Assembly: GCA_964577055.1 (NCBI GenBank)
Contig: CAZNWC010000012.1
Span: 19,360-83,359 of the forward strand
From: PNNG01 sp964577055
Lineage (GTDB): Bacteria; Bacteroidota; Bacteroidia; UBA7662
Reading direction: 5' to 3'
DNA length: 64,000 bases
Shown here in pieces: positions 1 to 9,292 of this stretch (positions within the stretch are counted from its first letter, which is position 1; each line of letters starts with the position of its first letter). The notes beneath the pieces are model-generated. The model worked only from the letters and a program-made list of their open reading frames with translations. It did no database searches and was not told the DNA's origin. The translations under genes and the position numbers were made by a program.

Positions 1-2144
1 ATTTTAGCAATTTAACCCTCGACAGGCAGGGATTGCATGGATACGGAAGATTGGAATACCTCACGTCGGTTAGCCGATCGAATAACTATACCTTCCTTCC
101 CGATAAAACCACTTCACAGCTCGATGTATTTGATATTGCCAAAGGACCCTATCAAAGCACATCATTCCCGCAGGTAAATGGCAAAGACATCGGCATGGTA
201 TGGTTAGCAAAGGCTGATAGCATGCTTTTGTATAAAGGACCTTCGCCCTTTGAGATGTATGAAGGATTGGTGTTGTTTGAAGGAAATTTGGTGTATAAGC
301 CCTCCAACCTGTATGGCGATGGCGTTATAATGTACGGTCGTGACAAGGTCTTGAGCCGGCAATTTGTGATGGAGCAGCAGAAAGCCAGCGCAGCGCAATT
401 GCGTTTGGAAATCGCGAGCAATACACCCGATTTGTTAGCGCTCAAAACCGATGATCTATCGGGTGAAATTGATTTTTCTATTCGGTATGGAAAGTTTGTC
501 AATCGTACGGGATTCACGCGCGTGGAGTTGCCCTACAATGAATATGAGGCACGTTTAGAGAAGCTGGAGTGGGATTTGCGTAAAAACACCCTCGTTTTGG
601 GCTCAAAAGAGGACATGAAAACACCCAAAACGACATTCAGTTCTGTACATCCCGGCCAAGACCGTTTACGTTTTATGGGTGCCTATGCGGCCATGGACTT
701 GCAGGTATTCGACTTAGACATTCAGGGCATACCCGAAATTCGTTCGGCTGATGCGATCATTGTTCCCGATAGTGGTAAGGCCATTGTGAGCAAAGAAGCC
801 AGGATGATTCCGTTGAAAAATGCAGTACTTTTATTTGATTCGGTTCAGCAGGTTCACCGTGTATACAAGGCTTCAGTAGATATTCTAGGACGGAAAAAAT
901 TTGAAGCTGAGGGTATTTACGATTATGTGAATAGTGACCAAAATCGCCAGTCTATTTTTCTCAATACGTTGCGGCCAAATATCAGAGGAATTACGGTTGG
1001 GAGCGGAACCATACCTGCTGATTCCAATTTTATGCTCAACCCAGGCTTTGGTTTTGCTGGCGGAGTATCGTTAAGTAGTGAGCAGAAGGCACTTTCTTTT
1101 AATGGCGTAGTAAAACTTACCCAGTTAGCAGATACATTGCGTCATGTTCCTTTCCGGTACAATAGTGCGTTTGAACCCTCCATGACGCATTTGGAAGTTC
1201 CTGAATTTAAGGATGAAAGCAATAAACGCACATTTTGCGGTATCATGTTGAATTTGGCAAGCAATCGTATCTATGCAGCTATAGGTGGTCCAAAAATCGC
1301 AGGCATTGATTCGATTTTGATGGAGACTTCAGGTGTAGTAAAATACGACGCAATCGCAGATGTATATGAAGTTGGACCTTCTGAAAACGTTGTAGAAGGC
1401 AGCTTGGTTGGGAACAAACTCGTTGTGAAAAACAAAAATGAAGTTGTTGTGGCGACGGGTAAAATCAGGTTGGGTTTTGACAAGGAGCCCATACGGTTTG
1501 CAGCCGCCGGAGAAATCACACACCGTTACAAGGAAGGAAAAACCGACATGCTATTAAGTGTGCTGATTGACCTTTTGCTACCTGATGAAGCTTTGAAGTT
1601 ATTTTACAACCAATTGGTTGACTATTCTTTTGGTGCTCAAGATGTGAACAACGACCAGGAATATGTCAAAATTGCTTTTTCGAATTTGAGTGACGGACGC
1701 GACAGGGATCGATTGGTGAAGGGATTGGAAGAAGAAGGTGTTGTAGTACGCACCGAGGTTACTGATCATCTTTTTGTGTTGAGCAATTTGGACTTGAGTT
1801 GGGATGGAGATACACGATCTTTCAGGTCAAAGGAAACAGTTGGCATAGCAAACATGAATGGAGAAGTGGTGAATAAACGGTTGAATGGCATATTTGAGAT
1901 ACAGATTTTACCCACTGGCAGAACCTTTAACTTGTTGGTGGAGCCATCTCAGGAAACCTATTTCTTTTTCAATTACCGAACAGGCCGCATTTATCCGGTT
2001 TCCACTTTAATGGAGTTTAATGATGCGGTAAAAAAGGGGCTTGGTAAGAAAAAGAAAAAAGGCCTCGACAATAAAGTATCGATGGGTATTACGCAAAACC
2101 GTGATCGTTTGGTGAGTCGACATGATAATTGGTTAAAGCAATAG
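1..2144 (+). CDS. Large hypothetical protein, C-terminal part (5' end cut by window)
   Basis: The frame is already open at base 3 and runs to TAA at 2142-2144, so at least 710 residues of a longer protein are visible and the true start lies outside the window. The visible part has no membrane segment and no motif I can assign. It looks beta-rich, with short recurring phrases built around glycine plus alternating hydrophobic residues, and ends in a very basic stretch (about residues 655-670, KKGLGKKKKKG). plsY starts 1 bp after the stop, which implies co-transcription. A surface or cell-envelope role would suit a large beta-rich Bacteroidota protein, but that is inference only. Confidence 0.75.
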   Translation, partial: FSNLTLDRQGLHGYGRLEYLTSVSRSNNYTFLPDKTTSQLDVFDIAKGPYQSTSFPQVNGKDIGMVWLAKADSMLLYKGPSPFEMYEGLVLFEGNLVYKPSNLYGDGVIMYGRDKVLSRQFVMEQQKASAAQLRLEIASNTPDLLALKTDDLSGEIDFSIRYGKFVNRTGFTRVELPYNEYEARLEKLEWDLRKNTLVLGSKEDMKTPKTTFSSVHPGQDRLRFMGAYAAMDLQVFDLDIQGIPEIRSADAIIVPDSGKAIVSKEARMIPLKNAVLLFDSVQQVHRVYKASVDILGRKKFEAEGIYDYVNSDQNRQSIFLNTLRPNIRGITVGSGTIPADSNFMLNPGFGFAGGVSLSSEQKALSFNGVVKLTQLADTLRHVPFRYNSAFEPSMTHLEVPEFKDESNKRTFCGIMLNLASNRIYAAIGGPKIAGIDSILMETSGVVKYDAIADVYEVGPSENVVEGSLVGNKLVVKNKNEVVVATGKIRLGFDKEPIRFAAAGEITHRYKEGKTDMLLSVLIDLLLPDEALKLFYNQLVDYSFGAQDVNNDQEYVKIAFSNLSDGRDRDRLVKGLEEEGVVVRTEVTDHLFVLSNLDLSWDGDTRSFRSKETVGIANMNGEVVNKRLNGIFEIQILPTGRTFNLLVEPSQETYFFFNYRTGRIYPVSTLMEFNDAVKKGLGKKKKKGLDNKVSMGITQNRDRLVSRHDNWLKQ

Positions 2145-2145
2145 G

Positions 2146-2793
2146 ATGTTTGATGTGACTGTATGGCCATTGTATGTAGTGGCGTATTTATTGGGGTCAA
2201 TACCAACAGCCGTTTGGATAGGCAAAATATTCTATGGGACCGATGTACGGGATCATGGGAGCAAGAATGCAGGAGCAACCAATACATACCGTGTTTTGGG
2301 GAGACGGGCGGCCATTCCTGTATTGCTGATAGACATTGTGAAGGGCTTTTCGGCTACATCGCTGATACATTTGTACCCTGATTTGTTGGTGCGTGACAGT
2401 AGTGCATTTGTGCTGGTAAAAATCCTATGTGGTGCCTTAGCGGTGGTAGGCCATTTGTTTCCTGTATTTGCCGGGTTCAGGGGCGGAAAGGGTGTTGCAA
2501 CCATGTTTGGAATGGTGATAGGATTGCATCCTGCGGCAGCGGGTGTAAGTTTGCTTGGTTTTTTGTTCACGTATGCTTTAAGCAGCTTTGTTTCATTGGG
2601 CAGTATTGTAGCGTCGCTTGTTTTTTTAGTATCCGTACTCTTTATTTTCACAGACGACCGAACGGCCATGGTTGTGTTTGCTATCATGCAATTCTTGCTC
2701 ATTATATTTACTCATCGGAAAAATATTGGAAGATTGCGTGACGGTTCGGAAAAAGCCATTCGCATATTTTCAAAAACAAGAAGTTTGTCATGA
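2146..2793 (+). CDS. plsY: Glycerol-3-phosphate acyltransferase PlsY
   Basis: An integral membrane enzyme that transfers an acyl group from acyl-phosphate to sn-glycerol 3-phosphate, the first acylation in phospholipid synthesis. All three conserved family loops are visible: GSIPTAVW near residue 17 followed by HGSKNAGATNTYRVLG, then GHLFPVFAGFRGGKGVAT around residue 105, and HRKNIGRLRDGSEKA near the C-terminus. The 215-residue length and five or so hydrophobic segments are normal for the family. The clpS start overlaps the stop as ATGA, so translation is probably coupled. I see no plsX in this window. Confidence 0.95.
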   Translation: MFDVTVWPLYVVAYLLGSIPTAVWIGKIFYGTDVRDHGSKNAGATNTYRVLGRRAAIPVLLIDIVKGFSATSLIHLYPDLLVRDSSAFVLVKILCGALAVVGHLFPVFAGFRGGKGVATMFGMVIGLHPAAAGVSLLGFLFTYALSSFVSLGSIVASLVFLVSVLFIFTDDRTAMVVFAIMQFLLIIFTHRKNIGRLRDGSEKAIRIFSKTRSLS

Positions 2794-3068
2794 AATTATC
2801 GCATACAAAATTCCGGGAAGAAGAAGAGCTGGACGTAGCGGTTGAGCAGGAATTGTCGATTGTGCTTTACAATGATGAGGTAAATACATTTGATCATGTG
2901 ATCGAATGTTTGATGGCGTATTGCAGCCATTCCCCCGAACAAGCCGAACAATGTGCTTGGATTACGCATTTAAAAGGCAAATGTGCGGTTAAAAATGGGA
3001 GTTTGGACGTATTGAAAGCACCTTGTGAGGCTTTGCAGTCGCAGGGATTGAGTGCAGTGATTGAATAA
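2790..3068 (+). CDS. clpS: ATP-dependent Clp protease adaptor ClpS
   Basis: A 92-residue adaptor that delivers N-degron substrates to ClpAP/ClpCP. The core signature is present: LYNDEVNTFDHVIECL (residues about 26-41), including the N-D pair that binds the substrate alpha-amino group, and a C-terminal AWITHLKGKCAVKNGS segment matching the family's helix and strand. The N-terminal tail is short and acidic, as usual. The start overlaps the plsY stop by four bases. The downstream peptidase gene begins within ten bases of its stop, so this is one operon. Confidence 0.92.
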   Translation: MKLSHTKFREEEELDVAVEQELSIVLYNDEVNTFDHVIECLMAYCSHSPEQAEQCAWITHLKGKCAVKNGSLDVLKAPCEALQSQGLSAVIE

Positions 3069-3075
3069 TACACCA

Positions 3076-3879
3076 ATGCTAAACAGAATTATAGTTGTTG
3101 CTTTTATCCTCAGTTTGGTGCTGGGGTGCAAACGTGTGCCAATAACGGGTAGAAAACAAGTCACCTTGCTCAAGGAGAGCGAGTTGGTTGGCATGAGCGA
3201 ACAAGAATACCGAAAGTTTTTATCTGAAAACAAGGTAGTCAAGGGGTCGTTGGATGCACAGAGAGTGGAGCGAATAGGCAAACAAATTGCTGCTGCAGTT
3301 GAAAACTATTACAGAAAAAATAAACTTGAAAGTGAACTGGGCAATTTTGCCTGGGAGTTCAATTTGGTTTTAGACTCTGCGGTGAATGCTTGGTGTATGC
3401 CTGGAGGTAAAGTGGTTTTTTATACAGGTATTTTGCCTATTTGTGCTGATGATGATGGTTTGGCGGTGGTAATGGGGCATGAAATTGCACATGCGGTTGC
3501 GAAACATGGCAATGAGCGCATGAGCCAAGGCATGATGGCACAATTGGGTGCAGTAGCACTTTCTGTAGCAACTAGTTCACAACCTGAGGCCACACAAAAC
3601 TTATTCATGCAAGCATATGGTGCAGGAGCCAGCTTGGGCGTGCTTTTGCCTTTCAGTAGGAAGCATGAGTCGGAGGCGGATAGATTGGGTTTGGTGTTCA
3701 TGGCCATGGCCGGCTTTGATCCTGATAAGGCACCTGCATTTTGGGAACGAATGGCGGCACTAGGCGGGGGTGGTCGGCCCCCGGTTTTCATCAGTTCGCA
3801 TCCAAGCCATGAAACCAGAATCAACGATTTGAAAAGCTACATTCCAGTGGCCAAACAACTTGCTTCACAATACCGTTAA
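3076..3879 (+). CDS. M48-family zinc metalloprotease, lipoprotein
   Basis: A periplasmic, lipid-anchored Ste24/BepA/LoiP-like peptidase. The ATG at 3076 gives a signal peptide ending in the lipobox LVLGC (Cys18); an upstream TTG at 3061 would overlap clpS and is less likely. Catalytic zinc motif HEIAH is at residues 135-139, and the third ligand Glu lies in SRKHESEADRLG near residue 198. Length of 267 residues is typical of bacterial lipoprotein M48 enzymes, which act in outer-membrane protein quality control. The PITGRKQVTLL stretch just after the lipobox is characteristic of this subgroup. Substrate is unknown. Confidence 0.9.
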   Translation: MLNRIIVVAFILSLVLGCKRVPITGRKQVTLLKESELVGMSEQEYRKFLSENKVVKGSLDAQRVERIGKQIAAAVENYYRKNKLESELGNFAWEFNLVLDSAVNAWCMPGGKVVFYTGILPICADDDGLAVVMGHEIAHAVAKHGNERMSQGMMAQLGAVALSVATSSQPEATQNLFMQAYGAGASLGVLLPFSRKHESEADRLGLVFMAMAGFDPDKAPAFWERMAALGGGGRPPVFISSHPSHETRINDLKSYIPVAKQLASQYR

Positions 3880-3888
3880 TCCAGAACG

Positions 3889-4251
3889 ATGCCCTATCTC
3901 TTCAATACGATGCCCTTTGTCGTCCCTACTACCGATGGCAAAGAAATAAAGGAGTTTGTAGGTTTGGCCAGTACTCAAACCGATGGATTTAGTATTGCGC
4001 GTATGGTTGCACCTCCCGGCTGGTCGGAGCCTTTTCAGACACCCGATTTCGATGAAATTACCATTGTGCTTTCTGGTAGAAAACAATTTGAAATTGATGG
4101 AGAAACCGTGGTGCTGAATGCCGGTGAGTGTATCACTGTATTTGCAGGAAGTCGTGTCAAATATGCGAATCCTTTCGACGAACCGGCCATGTATTGGTCG
4201 ATTTGTATGCCAGCATTCTCTTTGGCGCGTGTACACCGAGAAGCACCATAA
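3889..4251 (+). CDS. Cupin-domain protein
   Basis: A 120-residue single-domain cupin. The fold signature is seen as PPGWSEPFQTPDFDEITIVLSG and the second motif GETVVLNAGECITVFAGSRVKYANP. The first motif lacks the usual HxH metal pair, so metal binding is doubtful. Two in-frame start candidates (3889 and 3910) follow near-identical ACGATGCCCT sequences; the upstream one keeps the fuller N-terminus. It lies between the peptidase and an NlpC lipoprotein, which does not point to a particular substrate. A small-molecule binding or isomerase role is possible. Confidence 0.7.
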   Translation: MPYLFNTMPFVVPTTDGKEIKEFVGLASTQTDGFSIARMVAPPGWSEPFQTPDFDEITIVLSGRKQFEIDGETVVLNAGECITVFAGSRVKYANPFDEPAMYWSICMPAFSLARVHREAP

Positions 4252-4255
4252 GGTT

Positions 4256-4777
4256 ATGAACAAATTGAAGCAGCTTGCCCATTTGTTTTTTTTGCTGCTT
4301 GTATTGTCTGCTTGTGCCTCCAAAAAGCAAGTTCAAGTAGATAAGTCTGCCGAAAGCAAGGCAATACGCGAAAAATATACACGAATTACCGGACAAGGCA
4401 TACCAGGGGAGCACCTTCCGTTGTATCAGTACGTTGAGGAATGGTGGGGTGTTCCACATAAAATTGGTGGTTTAGACAGCAGCGGTATAGATTGTTCGGG
4501 TTTTGTTTATAGGCTTTTTCGGGAAGTATATGGCAAAGAAGTAGCACGTTCCACAGATGGGCTGCTTAAGACCGTCGCGGTATGTGATACAGTTGATTTG
4601 GTTACTGGAGATTTGGTTTTCATTGTATTTCAAGGTCGTAAAAAACCGTCGCATGTTGGTGTGTATTTGCAAAACGGAAGATTTGCACACGCCTCCACAA
4701 GCAAGGGGGTCCGCGTAGATTTTATGCGAGATGTATACTACAGCAAGCAACAATTCATTGGAGGAAAATTACCATGA
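4256..4777 (+). CDS. NlpC/P60 cell-wall peptidase, lipoprotein
   Basis: A predicted peptidoglycan endopeptidase anchored in the envelope. The ATG at 4256 gives a lipoprotein signal (LLLVLSAC, Cys20). The longer frame starting at 4118 runs back through the cupin gene and is rejected. The NlpC/P60 catalytic cysteine is in GIDCSGFVYR (Cys80), with catalytic His in PSHVGVYL (His133) and a following His145 in RFAHAS. The 173 residues suffice for one catalytic domain without SH3 repeats. The start lies five bases after the cupin stop, and the gene overlaps the following sirtuin by ATGA. Confidence 0.9.
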   Translation: MNKLKQLAHLFFLLLVLSACASKKQVQVDKSAESKAIREKYTRITGQGIPGEHLPLYQYVEEWWGVPHKIGGLDSSGIDCSGFVYRLFREVYGKEVARSTDGLLKTVAVCDTVDLVTGDLVFIVFQGRKKPSHVGVYLQNGRFAHASTSKGVRVDFMRDVYYSKQQFIGGKLP

Positions 4778-5472
4778 GCAAGAGACCTACCTTGGTGGTG
4801 TTGACAGGAGCAGGGATGAGTGCCGAAAGTGGATTGGGGACATTCAGAGGGAACGATGGTCTTTGGGAAAACCACAATATTGAAGATGTAGCATCGATTC
4901 AGGGCTGGTACAAGAATCCGGAGTTGGTGCTGGCATTTTACAATGCGCGAAGAAAGGCAGCAGCACTGGCCAATCCCAATGCTGGTCATTTCGCCTTAGC
5001 CGCTTTGGAAGAACTGCTGCATGTAAAAGTGATTACCCAAAATGTTGACAGTTTGCATGAGAAAGCAGGTTCTCTAAATGTGTTGCATTTGCATGGCAGA
5101 TTAGATCAGAAACGGAGCTTTAAAAGCCATGACCACATTGTGCCATGGACAGAAGATTTGCATTTGGGCGATTTGGCTCCCGACGGGAGTCAATGGCGAC
5201 CGCATATTGTGTGGTTTGGAGAAGAGGTCCCTGCTATGCTTGAAGCATTGCAGTGGATGGCTGAGGCGGATTTTTTTGCTGTAATTGGCACCTCTCTGCA
5301 GGTGTATCCAGCGGCGGGACTGATTCACGAAGTGCCAGATCACGCGCCTTGTTTTTTGGTTGATCCCCATGAGATAGAGCACAAAGGAGGGATTACACAT
5401 TTCAAGCACATCAAAGAATCGGCAAGTACCGGGGTATTTTCATTGCGCGAACAGCTTGAAGCATTGTTGTGA
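4774..5472 (+). CDS. cobB: Sir2-family NAD-dependent protein deacylase
   Basis: A cytoplasmic sirtuin removing acyl groups from lysine side chains with NAD. The NAD-binding GAGMSAESGLGTFRG (residues 12-26), TQNVDSLH and catalytic HLHG are present. FYNARRK matches the Tyr-x-x-Arg pair that in class III sirtuins favours succinyl/malonyl substrates. The four cysteines of the usual structural zinc site are absent: the stretch between HLHG and RPHIVWFGE contains no cysteine. The start overlaps the NlpC gene stop by four bases. Gene symbol is by family similarity, and substrate preference is inferred. Confidence 0.88.
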   Translation: MSKRPTLVVLTGAGMSAESGLGTFRGNDGLWENHNIEDVASIQGWYKNPELVLAFYNARRKAAALANPNAGHFALAALEELLHVKVITQNVDSLHEKAGSLNVLHLHGRLDQKRSFKSHDHIVPWTEDLHLGDLAPDGSQWRPHIVWFGEEVPAMLEALQWMAEADFFAVIGTSLQVYPAAGLIHEVPDHAPCFLVDPHEIEHKGGITHFKHIKESASTGVFSLREQLEALL

Positions 5473-5500
5473 GCATAATTTAAGGTAACTTCAAGCACTT

Positions 5501-5965
5501 ATGATGCTGGTTCTCGTTTTTGTAATTGTGCTGGGTTTGCTATTGCTATTTGCCGAATTGTTCATTGTTCCCGGTGTTACATTTGTAGGCTTAGCAGGGG
5601 CGCTGTTATTGGGTGTAGGCATTTGGCAGATATATGAGCAATATGGCCTTCTAACCGGGCATTTGTCGTTATTGATCATGCTTGCCATAAGTGGTTGGGT
5701 GGTTTGGAAGAGCTTTAAAACCAGGTTTTGGAGAAAGTTTGAACTGCACCAGCAAATTGAAAGTAAGTCAACGGTAGATGCCGCTGATTTAGGGCTCAGT
5801 GTGGGTCAAATAGGTAAAACGATTACAGCCTTACGTCCGCAAGGAACCGCTAAATTTGATATGGTAAAAATTGAAGTAGAATCAATTGTAGGTTGGATTG
5901 ATCAAGGTCAACATGTAGAGATTACCCAAATAGAAGGAAAAAAAGTATTTATTAAAACAAAATAA
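5501..5965 (+). CDS. NfeD-family membrane protein (short form)
   Basis: Partner of the flotillin-like FloA encoded one base downstream. The N-terminus has two or three closely packed membrane spans (residues about 2-70, including AELFIVPG). A C-terminal OB-fold-like domain holds LGLSVGQIGKTITALRPQGTAKF and ends GQHVEITQIEGKKVFIK, the classic NfeD pattern. The 154-residue length is that of the short form without a ClpP-like protease domain. ATGATG at the start leaves a two-residue ambiguity. Membrane-domain organisation together with FloA is the known family role. Confidence 0.88.
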   Translation: MMLVLVFVIVLGLLLLFAELFIVPGVTFVGLAGALLLGVGIWQIYEQYGLLTGHLSLLIMLAISGWVVWKSFKTRFWRKFELHQQIESKSTVDAADLGLSVGQIGKTITALRPQGTAKFDMVKIEVESIVGWIDQGQHVEITQIEGKKVFIKTK

Positions 5966-5966
5966 T

Positions 5967-6944
5967 ATGCCAGATTTAGTTATGCTCTTAGTTGGAATTG
6001 GGGGAGTGGTCTTCCTGTTATTCCTGTTCTTGTACTTCATTCCAGTAAACTTGTGGATTACCGCGGTTTTTTCGGGTGTCAAAATCAGTATTCTCGACTT
6101 GGTCTTGATGCGTATTCGAAAAGTTCCGCCGAGTATAGTGGTGAATGCTTTGATTACTTCAACCAAAGCTGGTTTACGTGTTACCTCTAATGATATTGAA
6201 ACGCACTATCTTGCCGGTGGGCACGTAAATAACGTGATTCGCGCCTTGATTTCGGCTGAAAAGGCGAATATTGCCCTCGATTTCAAAGCCGCCACGGCCA
6301 TTGACTTGGCTGGTAGAGATGTATTTGAGGCCGTGCAAATGTCGGTGAACCCGAAAGTTATTGACACTCCACCTGTGGCAGCCGTTGCCAAAGACGGTAT
6401 TCAATTGATTGCAAAAGCCCGCGTAACCGTACGTGCCAATATCAAACAATTGGTGGGCGGTGCCGGCGAAGAAACCATCTTGGCCAGGGTAGGTGAAGGT
6501 GTAGTTTCGTCGATTGGTTCAGCTGTGAATCACAAAGAAGTGCTTGAAAATCCAGATCAGATTTCGAAAGTGGTTTTGTCGAAAGGATTGGATGCTGGAA
6601 CAGCATTCGAAATTCTGTCGATTGATATAGCCGACGTAGATGTAGGAAAGAACATTGGGGCTGTGCTGCAAACCGACCAAGCGGAAGCAGACAAGAAAAT
6701 TGCCCAAGCCCGAGCCGAAGAACGACGTGCCATGGCGGTTGCCTTGGAGCAAGAACACGTGGCCTTGGCCCAAGAGGCTCGTGCCAAGGTGATTGAAGCT
6801 GAAGCACAAATTCCTATTGCCATGGCGGAAGCATTTCGCAACGGTCAGTTGGGAATCATGGATTACTACAAAATGCAGAATATCAAAGCCGATACTGAAA
6901 TGCGTGATAGCATTGCTAAGCCTGGTGGTGGTAAAGCCAAATGA
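5967..6944 (+). CDS. floA: Flotillin-like protein FloA
   Basis: A membrane scaffold of the SPFH/flotillin-like class that forms functional membrane microdomains. One N-terminal membrane hairpin (residues about 5-27) is followed by the SPFH-type domain (PPSIVVNALITSTKAGLRV through to IAKARVTVRANIKQLVGG), then a long alanine/glutamate-rich coiled region (KKIAQARAEERRAMAVALEQ). At 325 residues it matches YqfA/FloA. It is coupled to nfeD by a one-base gap. A strong bidirectional terminator follows at 6963-6992 and closes the operon. Confidence 0.93.
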   Translation: MPDLVMLLVGIGGVVFLLFLFLYFIPVNLWITAVFSGVKISILDLVLMRIRKVPPSIVVNALITSTKAGLRVTSNDIETHYLAGGHVNNVIRALISAEKANIALDFKAATAIDLAGRDVFEAVQMSVNPKVIDTPPVAAVAKDGIQLIAKARVTVRANIKQLVGGAGEETILARVGEGVVSSIGSAVNHKEVLENPDQISKVVLSKGLDAGTAFEILSIDIADVDVGKNIGAVLQTDQAEADKKIAQARAEERRAMAVALEQEHVALAQEARAKVIEAEAQIPIAMAEAFRNGQLGIMDYYKMQNIKADTEMRDSIAKPGGGKAK

Positions 6945-6962
6945 TAAGCTTCATATGAGACC

Positions 6963-6992
6963 AAAAAAAAGCCGGCAGTGCCGGCTTTTTTT
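6963..6992. terminator. Bidirectional rho-independent terminator
   Basis: A-tract, then GCCGGC-AGT-GCCGGC (6971-6985), then seven T. It serves floA on the plus strand and the convergent secreted-protein gene on the minus strand. Confidence 0.93.
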
Positions 6993-7009
6993 ATAGTGGT
7001 GTCTTCCCT

Positions 7010-7648
7010 TTAGTAAGCGAGGAAATCTACCAGATACATGATAAACTTGTCGCTGTTTACTACTTGGCGACGGTTACCGATCAGCAATTCGAAATATTTG
7101 GCAGATGATCCGTCTTTACCACGACTCATGCTAACTGCAAATTGATCGTTCAAGCGGTACTGCATGAACAAAGTTTCATTCTTAACCTTTACGGTATCGC
7201 TGTCAACATAATTTTGGCGCAATTGCTTCACCTTTTCCAGCAGGTTTTTGGCGTCGCTTTCATCGATGGTGATGAAGTTGTATGAAACCTGAGGGAAACG
7301 TTCTTCGTAGAATTTTGTTTCTGCTTTTCCATTTAAAAGATCTGCAAGTGGCAAGTCTGCTACTTGGCCATTGATGGTTTGTGTTGCTGCAACATGGTGT
7401 TTGCCGATTACAAGGAATTTGTCACCATTGTCGGTACGCTTGACTGCCACCATTTCAAATGCACTGCGGTCTTTTTCGTTTTCTGAAACCAAATCTTTTA
7501 CCGTGTATGTTACGGCTTCATCAGCATCGCCTTTTACGACGCTTGTTTTGATGTAGCTGTCGGTAACACGCTGGGCTTGAACCGCAATGCTGGTGAAGGA
7601 CATGCCTGCTGTAATCAGCAAGGCAAATGCTAGGGTATTTCTTTTCAT
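7010..7648 (-). CDS. Secreted hypothetical protein
   Basis: A 212-residue protein with a clear Sec signal peptide (residues about 1-26, cleavage after VQAQ). I recognise no family. The mature part alternates charged and hydrophobic residues and looks beta/alpha mixed, with VKQLRQNYVDSDTVKVKNETLF as a helical centre and no repeats or metal motifs. It is transcribed convergently with floA and shares its terminator. The HtrA protease gene lies upstream on the same strand, 89 bp away. That spacing could allow co-transcription, but no functional link is visible. Confidence 0.8.
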   Translation of the reverse strand: MKRNTLAFALLITAGMSFTSIAVQAQRVTDSYIKTSVVKGDADEAVTYTVKDLVSENEKDRSAFEMVAVKRTDNGDKFLVIGKHHVAATQTINGQVADLPLADLLNGKAETKFYEERFPQVSYNFITIDESDAKNLLEKVKQLRQNYVDSDTVKVKNETLFMQYRLNDQFAVSMSRGKDGSSAKYFELLIGNRRQVVNSDKFIMYLVDFLAY

Positions 7649-7737
7649 AGGATAGCTTTATTTGACTGCAATCTATAAACTACTCGCATAAAAACCATGA
7701 AAATTTGACGAATTGTTCCGCTTCCTATACCAAATTG

Positions 7738-9201
7738 TCAATAAGTATAGAAACTGAAATAGGCTTTTCTTCCCGATTGATCAACTCCTTCGATGGTAAC
7801 TTGCCCCTTCATATTTTCGAGCAAATCGATGCACGCCTCTGGACTGCTAACGGCTACTTTGTTGATGCTCGTAATGATAAATCCATCGCGCAAGCCCAAT
7901 CGGCGCATGTAGCCATTGGCTTGTATATTGGCTATGCGCACACCTGATTGCAATTGCAGTCGCTCGCGCTCCAATTTTCCTATAGGTTCAAAATCAGCTC
8001 CCAATCGTGTAGAAGTAACCAGTTCGTTTTTAACGATTTCAAAAGTTCCTTCTGTATTTGTGAGTTTCAATTGGTATGTTTTTGACTGTCCGTTGCGCAA
8101 GAGGCTGATGTTGATTTTATCTCCCGGCCTGAAATAGCTTAATTGTTCATCAAATTCAGCCTTGGAGTTGACCTCGTTTTGGTTGAAATGGGTAATGACA
8201 TCACCTTCTTTCAATCCGGCCTCACGTGCAGGACCATAGCCTGCGATGTTGTTGAGGTATACACCTTTGAAGGAATTTAGTTTTGCCTTTTCACGCAACG
8301 CTGCATCAATATCGAGTACATCAGCACCAAAAAAAGCGCGTTGTACTGAGCCATGCTCTTTGAGGTCGCGGATTACTTTTTGAACGATGTTTGCCGGTAT
8401 CGCAAATCCGTATCCGTTGTACGCACCTGTTCTCGAATAAATGGCCGTATTGATGCCCACCAAGTTGCCAGCAGCGTCGACCAAAGCTCCTCCAGAATTT
8501 CCAGGGTTGATTGCTGCGTCGGTTTGAATAAAGCTTTCAATAGGGAAAAGATTGCTGAGTAAGTTGAGGTTACGTCCTTTTGCACTTACGATACCTGCCG
8601 TTACCGTAGAGGTGAGGTTGAAGGGGTTGCCAACGGCCAATACCCATTCGCCCACTTTTAGCTGGTTGGAGTTGCTAAATTGAATGGTTGGCAGTTCTTT
8701 GGCCTCCACTTTGAGCAAAGCCAAGTCGGTTGACGGGTCGGTACCTACCAATGTAGCCGTATAGGCCTGCTTATTGGTGAGAATCACTTCAATTTTAACG
8801 GCTTTTTCAACTACATGGTTGTTGGTCACGATGTAGCCATCGCCAGATACAATGACCCCCGAACCAGAATTGATGACGAGGTCTTGGCGTCCACCACCGA
8901 AAATATCTCCGAAAAACCAGTCATTGAAGGAGCGTTGAGGAGCATTGCTTGTTGTTTTGATGTAAACCACTGCCGGAGTGCTCTTTTCAGAAGCATGGGT
9001 AAAATCTACCCCTGCAGATGCTGGTTTTGTATTGGTCTGAGGTTGGTTGAATGCAGCATTTTGGATCATTGCCTCGGGGGCAAAAGGTGCTTGAGCACTG
9101 TATAAAGGTGTCAAATGGGTTAGTACGGCTAAGTACCCGCCAGCAAATCCGCCGGTGATGGCCAGTAGGCCAAATACCGTCATTTTTTGTACGCTATTCA
9201 T
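7738..9201 (-). CDS. Do/DegP-family serine protease (HtrA)
   Basis: Envelope protein-quality-control protease. An N-terminal signal anchor (residues about 8-30) is followed by a trypsin-like domain with catalytic His129 (NNHVVE), Asp159 (PSTDLALLKV) and Ser236 (NPGNSGGAL), then two PDZ domains. The first PDZ carries GVYLNNIAGYGPAREAGLKEGDVIT and the second is more degenerate (RRLGLRDGFIITSINKVAV). At 487 residues it is of normal DegP/DegQ size. The gene is divergent from icd with a 118-bp gap. The upstream region has TATTTTAG, one base off a Bacteroidota -7 box. Confidence 0.94.
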   Translation of the reverse strand: MNSVQKMTVFGLLAITGGFAGGYLAVLTHLTPLYSAQAPFAPEAMIQNAAFNQPQTNTKPASAGVDFTHASEKSTPAVVYIKTTSNAPQRSFNDWFFGDIFGGGRQDLVINSGSGVIVSGDGYIVTNNHVVEKAVKIEVILTNKQAYTATLVGTDPSTDLALLKVEAKELPTIQFSNSNQLKVGEWVLAVGNPFNLTSTVTAGIVSAKGRNLNLLSNLFPIESFIQTDAAINPGNSGGALVDAAGNLVGINTAIYSRTGAYNGYGFAIPANIVQKVIRDLKEHGSVQRAFFGADVLDIDAALREKAKLNSFKGVYLNNIAGYGPAREAGLKEGDVITHFNQNEVNSKAEFDEQLSYFRPGDKINISLLRNGQSKTYQLKLTNTEGTFEIVKNELVTSTRLGADFEPIGKLERERLQLQSGVRIANIQANGYMRRLGLRDGFIITSINKVAVSSPEACIDLLENMKGQVTIEGVDQSGRKAYFSFYTY

Positions 9202-9292
9202 GGGCTCGATTTTCCTGCTAAAATACTGGCTTAAGGTGCGTCAATCAAGTGGTTTGATGTGAATGCAACTTCCATTTTTGCGTTTTTTAAGC

